A DNA stretch of 16,622 bases from the NCBI GenBank assembly GCA_002361935.1, contig DESD01000007.1, positions 469-17,090 on the forward strand. Direction: 5' to 3'. This document shows, piece by piece, positions 7,577 to 15,000 of the stretch. The stretch comes from Ruminococcaceae bacterium UBA3323. GTDB taxonomy: Bacteria > Bacillota > Clostridia > Oscillospirales > Acutalibacteraceae. The number at the start of each line of letters is the position of its first letter. Position 1 is the first letter of the stretch. Made by a program: the position numbers and the translations under genes. The notes beneath the pieces are model-generated. The model ran no database searches. It had not been told where the DNA came from and worked only from the letters and a program-made list of their open reading frames with translations.

Positions 7577-7597
7577 ATAAGGGGTATTTACTTATGA
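7553..7597 (+). CDS. Candidate 14-aa leader peptide
   Basis: MRLCLYFFIRGIYL. An AAAGGAG at 7541-7547 lies five nt before the ATG, a better ribosome binding site than the next gene has. The TGA (7595-7597) overlaps the ATG of the C-S lyase gene (7594-7596), the usual layout for translational coupling. The peptide is hydrophobic and aromatic with one Cys; it has no run of a single amino acid, so classic amino-acid attenuation is not obvious. It overlaps the leader hairpin. The reading frame and signals are seen directly; translation is inferred. Confidence 0.5.
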   Translation: MRLCLYFFIRGIYL

Positions 7598-9375
7598 AGT
7601 ATGATTTTACAAGTGTTCCCGATCGTTCAAAATGCGGATCGTCAAAATGGAACAGTGCCGGAAATGCTTCTGTTGAAAATGTGCCGCTGTCTGTTGCAGA
7701 TATGGAATTCTATACGGCACCTCCTATTGTGGATGCTATAAAAGAATTAGCCGATACAACAATTCTTGGCTATACGCAGGCAACGGATAAGTATTACGAT
7801 GCCGTTTGCGGCTGGATGAAGCGCAGGCACAATTTTGAAGTGGAAAGCGAATGGATTATCAATACTCCGGGCGTTGTGGATGCACTGGCTGTTCTTGTAG
7901 ATGCGGCTACAAAGCCGGGCGATGGGGTTATCATTCTTACCCCTGTTTATTATCCGTTTGATATGGCGGTTATTGCAAAAGGGCGAAGAATCATTTACAG
8001 TACATTAATCAATAATAACGGGCATTATGAAATTGATTATGCTGATTTAAGAAAAAAAGCCCGTATGCCGAAGGCAAAGGCACTGCTTTTCTGTAATCCT
8101 CATAATCCTGTGGGCAGGGTGTGGACAAAAGCAGAATTATTAAAGGTTGCGGATATATGCTGCGATAATGATGTTTTTATTATTGACGATGAAATTCACC
8201 ATGATTTGATTATGCCGGGTTATGGGCACACAGTTATGGCAACCGTAAGCGAAAGAGTCAAGGATAATATTGCCGTCTGCACGGCTCCGAGCAAAACCTT
8301 TAATATAGCCGGTCTTCAGGGATCGAATATTATTATACCCAACAAAATTATGCGAACAAAGGCGAAAGCGTGCAGTATGCTTAATATGCAGATGAATCTG
8401 AACATTGTTGCGTACACGGCCTGCATGGCAGCCTATAATGAATGTGAAGAGTGGCTGGATGAACTGATAACGGTTATCGCCTCTAATGCAAAATATGTTG
8501 AAGACTTTATGGCGGAGAATTTTCCTGAAATTAAAATATCTCCGCTAGAGGGTACATATCTTCAGTGGCTCGATATGAGAAAACTCGGCATGACACATAT
8601 TGAACTGAAGAAAATGCTTGAAGACGCAGGTATTTATCTTGATAACGGCGAGGTATTCGGCGAAAGCGGAAGAGGCTTTGAGAGAATTAATCTTGCCTGC
8701 TCAAGGCAAACGCTGGAAAAAGCCATGCTTCGCTTTAAATGTGCTGTTGAAAAGGTAAGAGATGAATGGAAGATAAATGGTAAGCCTTATCATAAAACCC
8801 TTACTGTCGGCACAAGGCTTGAAGGATTTGTTTATGATTCCCCAAAAGGAAAAGGTCAGGCTCTTGAACATACAATTCAAAAACCGACACTGATTGTATT
8901 TTCACGTTACTGTGAATGTGAAATATGCCGTGCAGTTCTGGCAATGCTTACTGCGGCATATCCGGTTTTGAGGCTTAAAGGATATGATGTAAAGGTTGTT
9001 CTTCAATCCGATTTGGAAACGATAACCCGCTATTCTAAAAAATATCCTTTTGAATTGATAGCAGATCCCGACAAAATTCTTTATGACAGATATAATGTTT
9101 TTGAGGCGGACGGATTTGTGCAAATGCTTGCAGGGGATAAGCTTTATGAAACCTTTGTCGGTAAGAATGTTAAAAAGCTTTTAAATACCGATATGGTTAA
9201 TTCTATTGCATCTGCGCTTGACGGCAATGAGGAGAATAGTGATAACGGACCGCGCCAAATGCAGCTTTCGGCTTTTATTGCAGTTGATAAAAATCTGAAG
9301 GTTTCCTATTCTCATTACTGTAAAACAATCGCAGATTTTCCAAGCTCAAAGGAACTGCTGTTAAATTTGAAATAA
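7594..9375 (+). CDS. MalY/PatB-type PLP-dependent C-S lyase fused to a thioredoxin/peroxiredoxin-like domain
   Basis: 593 aa from the ATG at 7594 (AAGGGG nine nt upstream); a TTG at 7561 in the same frame lies in the leader hairpin and is less likely. Residues 1-390 are a fold-type I PLP enzyme of the MalY/PatB group: PLSVADMEF (31-39), NPHNPVGR (168-175), DDEIHHDL (198-205), SKTFNIAGLQGSN (233-245) with Lys234 as the PLP lysine, and RINLACSR (364-371). These enzymes beta-eliminate cystathionine or cysteine S-conjugates to thiol, pyruvate and ammonia. Residues about 400-593 form a second domain: TLIVFSRYCECEICRAVL (432-449), VKVVLQSD, ELIADPDKILYDRYNV (487-502). This looks like an AhpC/PRXL2-type thioredoxin fold with Cys440, Cys442 and Cys445. 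MalY/PatB proteins normally end near 390 residues, so this is a fusion. First structural gene of its operon, 18 bp before the permease. Confidence 0.88.
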   Translation: MKYDFTSVPDRSKCGSSKWNSAGNASVENVPLSVADMEFYTAPPIVDAIKELADTTILGYTQATDKYYDAVCGWMKRRHNFEVESEWIINTPGVVDALAVLVDAATKPGDGVIILTPVYYPFDMAVIAKGRRIIYSTLINNNGHYEIDYADLRKKARMPKAKALLFCNPHNPVGRVWTKAELLKVADICCDNDVFIIDDEIHHDLIMPGYGHTVMATVSERVKDNIAVCTAPSKTFNIAGLQGSNIIIPNKIMRTKAKACSMLNMQMNLNIVAYTACMAAYNECEEWLDELITVIASNAKYVEDFMAENFPEIKISPLEGTYLQWLDMRKLGMTHIELKKMLEDAGIYLDNGEVFGESGRGFERINLACSRQTLEKAMLRFKCAVEKVRDEWKINGKPYHKTLTVGTRLEGFVYDSPKGKGQALEHTIQKPTLIVFSRYCECEICRAVLAMLTAAYPVLRLKGYDVKVVLQSDLETITRYSKKYPFELIADPDKILYDRYNVFEADGFVQMLAGDKLYETFVGKNVKKLLNTDMVNSIASALDGNEENSDNGPRQMQLSAFIAVDKNLKVSYSHYCKTIADFPSSKELLLNLK

Positions 9376-9393
9376 TAAAACGGAGGAGAAATT

Positions 9394-10773
9394 ATGGCAA
9401 GCACAACGAAAACAGAAAATAAAAAGAAACTGGGCGTAGCAGAGCTTATGTGCTACGGAATAGGCAACTGCGTAGGATCGGGAATATTTGTTTCAATGGG
9501 CAGCGGCATCGGCTTTACGGGACGTTCAATTCCCATTGCACTTATTGCAGCCTGTTTGGTGGTTCTTTTTGCGTATGCTTACAAAACCATTATGGCAGGT
9601 ATGTTTGTTCTTCCGGGTGGAAATTACAGCCAGCAGGCACTTCTTCAGCCACCGTTACTGGTTGGCGTTTCGGCTATTTCCACAATTTTCTCGGGGCTTG
9701 CTTTTGCTATGTATGCCTTATCAATAGTGGAATATGCGTCAACTGTTTTTCCGCAGATTACTCCGTACGGAAAATGGATAGCCGTTGCAATTATTACAAT
9801 ATTTTTTATTACCACTTTCTTCGGCGGAAAGTTTATGGGCAAATTTAATCTTATTCTTGTGGCTGTTCTTATGATTTCTCTTTTCGTATATGTAGCTGTA
9901 GGACTTCCGCAGGTTGATTTTTCAACAGCCAATCCTTTTAGCGAGGGCTATTTTAAGGACGGAGCAACAGGGTTTATAATGGCAGTTGCAATGATGAGTT
10001 TTGCCTGTCAGGGTGCAACAATGCCTATTGCCATGACGGCGGATGCCAAAAATCCGAAACGCAGTCTGCCCAAAGCAATTCTTCTGGCATCTTTTGTTGT
10101 AATGGTAATTTATTGTCTTATCGGCATTGTTTCCGCAGGTGTTCTTCCTGTTGAACAGGTTGCAGATAAAAGCCTCGGCGTGGTTGCAAAGGAAATATTC
10201 CCATATGGTGTTTTTGTGGTATTTATTATAGGCGGAGCCTGCTTTGCCATTGCTACATCACTTTACGGTGCGATTGCAAGCGTTCAGCATCCGCTTATGG
10301 CAACGATTGAGGATGGCTGGCTTCCTGCGTTTCTTGGTAAGAAAAATAAAAAGGGATATCCGTGGGTAATGATGCTTGTGCTTTATGCTATTGCAATTGT
10401 TCCTGTTTTTGTTAATGTCAGATTGCAGGATCTTATTTCACTTATGATGATTCCGATTATGATTCTTAATCTGATAAATAATATTTTAATGTTCAGGCTG
10501 ATTAAAAAATATCCGCAGGCGTGGAATAAGAGCTTCTTCCATATGCCTAAATGGGCATTTTGTGTAACGATTTCTTTAGCAATTCTGTGTGATTTGCTTA
10601 TAAGCGTTGCGTTGTTTACAACTATGGAGTCAGGAGATCAGTACCTTATTATTATTCTGCTTGCAGTGCTTTTTGGATACAGCTTTTACAGAATTAAAAG
10701 CGGCAAGGTTAATCTCAGTGATTTGGAAAGAGCAAAAGCAGAAGCGGAAGAGGCTGCTGAAAACAGCATTTAA
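9394..10773 (+). CDS. APC-superfamily amino-acid permease
   Basis: 459 aa, strongly hydrophobic with about 12 predicted membrane segments. The first helix carries GIGNCVGSGIFVSMGSGIG (22-40), the broken-helix substrate site typical of APC transporters. A conserved-looking SFACQGA lies in the middle and GACFAIATSLYGAIASVQHPLMA follows. The C-terminus is a short charged cytoplasmic tail (residues about 440-459, AKAEAEEAAE). GGAGGAG ends seven nt before the ATG. It follows the C-S lyase by 18 bp and is almost certainly co-transcribed, so it probably imports the lyase's amino-acid substrate or exports a product. The substrate is not readable from sequence. Confidence 0.88.
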   Translation: MASTTKTENKKKLGVAELMCYGIGNCVGSGIFVSMGSGIGFTGRSIPIALIAACLVVLFAYAYKTIMAGMFVLPGGNYSQQALLQPPLLVGVSAISTIFSGLAFAMYALSIVEYASTVFPQITPYGKWIAVAIITIFFITTFFGGKFMGKFNLILVAVLMISLFVYVAVGLPQVDFSTANPFSEGYFKDGATGFIMAVAMMSFACQGATMPIAMTADAKNPKRSLPKAILLASFVVMVIYCLIGIVSAGVLPVEQVADKSLGVVAKEIFPYGVFVVFIIGGACFAIATSLYGAIASVQHPLMATIEDGWLPAFLGKKNKKGYPWVMMLVLYAIAIVPVFVNVRLQDLISLMMIPIMILNLINNILMFRLIKKYPQAWNKSFFHMPKWAFCVTISLAILCDLLISVALFTTMESGDQYLIIILLAVLFGYSFYRIKSGKVNLSDLERAKAEAEEAAENSI

Positions 10774-10787
10774 TTTAAAATGAGTAT

Positions 10788-10827
10788 AAAAAATCTGTAT
10801 CGGCAATTTGCCGATACAGATTTTTTT
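10788..10827. terminator. Bidirectional terminator between permease and dipeptidase
   Basis: Long perfect stem (10788-10804 with 10810-10826), 5-nt loop, A-run on the left and T-run on the right, so both strands have a hairpin plus U-tract. It serves the rightward permease operon and the leftward dipeptidase gene. Confidence 0.9.
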
Positions 10828-10831
10828 ATGT

Positions 10832-11809
10832 TTATTTCCATACCTCTTTAAACACACGAAGAATATTGTTTTTCATCATACCGTCAAGTTCTTCATATGA
10901 TAATCCTGCTTTCAGCAATGCATCTTCAAGCAAAGGCATATCTGTGGGTGTGCCTATTTCAAGCTTACCGTGTATTCCGTCAAAATCCGTGCCGATTGCC
11001 AGAACACCGCTTCCTCCAATCTTTCGTATGTGCAGAATATGCTTTACCATATCATCAATAAGGCTTGTTTTATCCTTTCTGCTGCTCAGAAAGTCAGGTG
11101 CAAAATTCAGTCCCGTTACACCGCCCTTTTCCGCAAGCGTCCTAATCATTTCATCTGTAAGATTGCGGGGATGGTTTGTAATCAAACGGCTGTTTGAGTG
11201 TGTTGCGATAAACGGATTTTTGCTTGCTTTTGCTACATCCCAAAAACCGCCGTCCGACAGATGGGAAACATCCACAACTATACCAAGTCTGTTCATTTCT
11301 TCAACCGTTTCAAAGCCTAAGGGCTTTAATCCCCTTTGCATCGTTTTCGCTTTAGCGGAATTCGGGAAGGCCAGCGTATTTTCATGATTCCAGGTTAAGC
11401 TTGCAATACGGACACCGCGATGATATGCTGCCTGCACGTTTTCCGGATTGTTGCCGATTATGCCGGCATCCTCAATTGTGAATAATGCACCGATTTTTTC
11501 GTTTTTTTCGCATGCTTCTATGTCTTGTATCCGATGGACGGGAATAAGCATATCTTTATGTAGCTGTAATAGATTATCCTTCTTGTCAGCAATATGGTTA
11601 AAGCTTTTCCACGTAAGAGTATTGCGTACGGGCTTAGGATAAAAGCCTGTAGGAACGAAAGCCGAAAAGCACTGAACAAGAACACCGCCCTGCTGCATAG
11701 CGGCAATGCTGACCATTCTTTTATTCTTTATAAGATTTTCGTTCGGATAATGCAGCATAGTGATTGTATCACTGTGCAAATCAATATATCTGGTTTCTTT
11801 TTTGTACAA
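10832..11809 (-). CDS. Membrane-dipeptidase family (peptidase M19) dipeptidase
   Basis: 325 aa. All zinc ligands of the family are visible: His12 and Asp14 in DLHSDT, Glu113 in TIEDAG, His183 in DVSHLSD, His204 in ATHSNSR, and Asp275 in GTDFDG. The M19 family hydrolyses dipeptides, including Cys-Gly from glutathione and its conjugates, and dipeptides with D- or dehydro residues. No signal peptide or membrane segment, so cytoplasmic as in other bacterial members. Translation starts at TTG (11809-11807), chosen because AAGGAG sits seven nt upstream and HSD motif spacing fits; there is no ATG upstream in frame with a ribosome binding site. It has its own near-perfect promoter and converges on the permease operon, sharing its terminator. 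The position suggests it feeds the C-S lyase pathway. Confidence 0.9.
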   Translation of the reverse strand: MYKKETRYIDLHSDTITMLHYPNENLIKNKRMVSIAAMQQGGVLVQCFSAFVPTGFYPKPVRNTLTWKSFNHIADKKDNLLQLHKDMLIPVHRIQDIEACEKNEKIGALFTIEDAGIIGNNPENVQAAYHRGVRIASLTWNHENTLAFPNSAKAKTMQRGLKPLGFETVEEMNRLGIVVDVSHLSDGGFWDVAKASKNPFIATHSNSRLITNHPRNLTDEMIRTLAEKGGVTGLNFAPDFLSSRKDKTSLIDDMVKHILHIRKIGGSGVLAIGTDFDGIHGKLEIGTPTDMPLLEDALLKAGLSYEELDGMMKNNILRVFKEVWK

Positions 11810-11820
11810 TTTGTTTCTCC

Positions 11821-11843
11821 TTAAGTAAAAATATCATACTTAG
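11821..11843. promoter_or_regulatory. Inverted repeat at the dipeptidase transcription start
   Basis: TTAAGTA (11821-11827) and TACTTAG (11837-11843), 9 bp apart, flank the predicted start site. The half-sites resemble those of the MarR-side palindrome TTAAG/CTTAA. In AT-rich DNA such a dyad can arise by chance, so this is tentative. Confidence 0.3.
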
Positions 11844-11872
11844 ATTATAGAAAGTTAAAATTTATATGTCAA
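11844..11872 (-). promoter_or_regulatory. Consensus sigma-A promoter of the dipeptidase gene
   Basis: TTGACA at 11872-11867, exactly 17 bp, TATAAT at 11849-11844: both boxes match consensus. Start expected near 11837, leaving a leader of about 28 nt. Confidence 0.85.
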
Positions 11873-11879
11873 TAAATTT

Positions 11880-12053
11880 TGCGTTGCCCTAAATAATTAT
11901 TATATTTCGTTTTAGAGGGTTTTATCAAAAAAATTGTTACATTACTTTAATTTTGTAACTATATATTTGAAACTAAAATTTATAGGGGGTGAATTCATAT
12001 GATTTAGTTCAGACTGTCGGCAAGTATTTATGTGAAAACCAAAGGAGAAAAAA
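11880..12053 (+). promoter_or_regulatory. Upstream region of the RHS gene
   Basis: About 170 bp, very AT-rich. A weak promoter candidate is TTGTTA at 11934-11939 with AACTAT/TATATA near 11957-11965. A strong AGGGGGTG (11984-11991) precedes an ATG at 11999 that is followed one codon later by TAG (12005-12007). The gene's own AAAGGAG is at 12041-12047. No terminator-like hairpin was seen. Confidence 0.35.
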
Positions 12054-15000
12054 ATGAATTTATTTTATTGCAATAAGAAGAATGGCATTAAATTAACAAC
12101 GAAGGTAATATCCGCAATATTGTCTGTTTTGATGTTCTTTTCGGCATTTCCGGTTGTTTCGCTGGCAAATGAGGTAAATGAAACAGAAAATGAAAATAAC
12201 GAACCTGTTGTTGTTCGGGAATTAGAGGAAGAACGGACGGACAATACAAAGCACTTTTTGATGAGCGATCATTCTGTAAAAGCCGTTGTTTATAATGAAC
12301 CCGTTCACTATGAAGAAAATGGTAAATGGCATGACATTGATAACTCGTTGGAATACGAACAGGAAACCTCTGATGAGGATGTTGATGGCTACAAAACAAA
12401 AAAAGGCAGCTTTGATGTAAAATTTGCTAAAAATGCTAATGCATCAAAGCTAATCACAATCAACAAAGACAAGTATTCCCTTAGCTGGAACCTGTTGAAT
12501 AAAGCTAAAACAATTTCAGAATTTAAAAAAATTGACATAAAAGAAAAAGAAATTGATGAAAATGCTTCGGAAATAGAATCCGTTGTTTCAAATGCTTCTC
12601 AAAGCGTATGCTATGAAAATATCATTGCCAATACAGATTTGGAATATACGGTAAACGGTAACGGCTTAAAGGAAAATATAATTGTAAAAAAGCCTGCGGA
12701 AAGCTATACCTATTCATTTGAAATCAAGGCAAAAAATCTGGCGTTATCCCTGCAGGAGGATAACAGCATCAGCGCTTCGGATAGCAAGAGCGGAGAATGC
12801 GTTTATACGATACCGGCTTTGTTTATGCTTGATGCTGACGGAGAATACTCAAATGATATAAGCGTTTCGCTTGAACAGAAAAACAAGAATAAATATGTTT
12901 TAAATATTGAGGCGGATTCGGATTGGATAAATGCAGAGGGCAGAGCATTTCCCGTTATCATTGATCCGCAGATAACAACTCAGCAGGTTAAGAAAAACAT
13001 TTTTGCAACCTATGTTGAATCAGGAAATGCAACAAAAAATCACAATCTTGAAGAATTAATGATGGTTGGCAAAACTTCAGTTCAGGCCGGCAAGTGCAGA
13101 GGTTTTATTCAATTTACATTGCCTGCTTTAAAAAAGGGCGATATGGTTGTTGATGCAACATTGCATTTAGGGCAAACTCTAGTCGATTATTATGCAAGCA
13201 CTACGCCGAATGCACAGATTAATGCCTATATGGTTACCGGCTCATGGAATGAAAGCACCATAACCTGGAACAATCAGCCCTCCTGTGAAGGCACGGCACT
13301 GGATTATAATTTTATAAATAAATCCGAAAAAGGCGAAGCCGTCTGGAAAGAATGGAATATAACCAAGGCTGTAAAAAAATGGTATGAAGGTACCGGTACT
13401 AATAACGGAATTATGTTAAAATCAACATTGGAGAATGTGACATCAACCACAGATTCCTGCATATACGCTTGGTATTATACAGAATCCGGGTCAGTATCAA
13501 CGGCTTATCCGGTAATTTCTATAACATACAGAAACAACAAAGGCATAGAGCCTTACTGGACGTATACTTCGGCATCGGCAGGAACAGCCGGAACGGCAAG
13601 TGTAAATGATTATACCGGTAATCTGGTGTTTTCACGCACGGATTGCTCGTCAAGCGGATTGAGAATGCCCGTATCCGTTGAGCGTGTGTATAACGGATAT
13701 ATGGCAGGTGTGTCCTATCCCGCAACAAAGCCGCATGTCGGCCATGGCTGGAAACTGAATATTCAGCAAACGGTTTCCAAAACATCTCTTGACAAATTTC
13801 CGTATGTCTATGAAGACGGCGACGGAACACAGCATTACTTCTATAAAAAAACCGCCAACGGAAAAACACAGTATTTGGATGAAGATGGTTTAAAATTAGA
13901 GTTGCAAACGACCTCGTCAGGGTATATAATAAAAGATGAAAAGGATAATGTTTTAACCTTTAATGCAAAAGGATATTTAACCTCCTCCAAAGATGCAAAC
14001 GGCAATACAATGACGATTGCCTTTGATAAAAACGATGCATCTAAGATAGATTACGTTAGAGATGGTTCCGGCCATATTATCAAGCTGCTTGATAATACCG
14101 AAACAAAATCGGGTTATCTGCAGTATATGGTTGATCCGTCAGGCAGAAAAACAAATTTTAAATATGATAACGGTAAGCTGATAAGAGTTAAGTATCCGGA
14201 TGGAACAGAAGATACCTATGCGTATGATTCCAATGAGTCGTTAACGCAGGCAAAGGATGTAACCGGGTATTCGCTGAACTTTTCCTATACCTCATTGGCA
14301 AAGGGAAAAAGAGTGGCAAAGATGGTTGAAAAGGGCGGAAGCACTACGGGGCAAACCGTTTCCTTTGACCGCAGCTTATACAACACAACGGTTATCCGAA
14401 CAGCCGGCGTTGATGATGTTTACGGAAACAGCGATGATATCTATACCACATATCAGTTTGATAATTGGGGCAAAACAGTCAGCAAGCAGTCAAAAACCGC
14501 TTCGGGCAACCTTGGCGCAGAGGTTTATAATTATGCTGCCTCTGAAGTAGACAGCAGTGCAGACAATATTAAATATATTAATCAGATTAACAGCAGTGCC
14601 GCGTTCGGGCGGAATATTATCAATCTGGCAAGAAACAGCAATGCCGAAAGCACAAAGAGCTGGAAGCTGCTGCGGTGGATAGACGATTGTGATGCATCCT
14701 TCAGCACAACTACGGCGCAAAAGTATTACGGCCAGTCATCCTTTAAGCTGACATCCAATTCCGTAACAGGTGACGGCAGAGCCCGTATTTCTCAGGATTT
14801 CCAGCTTGATGATATTACTCCGGGGCAGACCTACACATTGTCCGCCTACGTAAAAACCTCCAATATTCAGCAGGCAAACAGCAAAACCTTCGGTGCCTGT
14901 GTGGCATTGTACGGCGAAGCGGAAAATACGGCAAATTCCAAGGTTGAGTATTCAGAGTTCCTTACAGGCACAACGGATACGGCAATTGATAACGGCTGGC

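Noticed and set aside
7561..7593. TTG start adding 11 residues to the C-S lyase
   Set aside because: The TTG lies in the hairpin right arm with no ribosome binding site; the ATG at 7594 has AAGGGG nine nt upstream and matches the usual N-terminus of MalY/PatB proteins.
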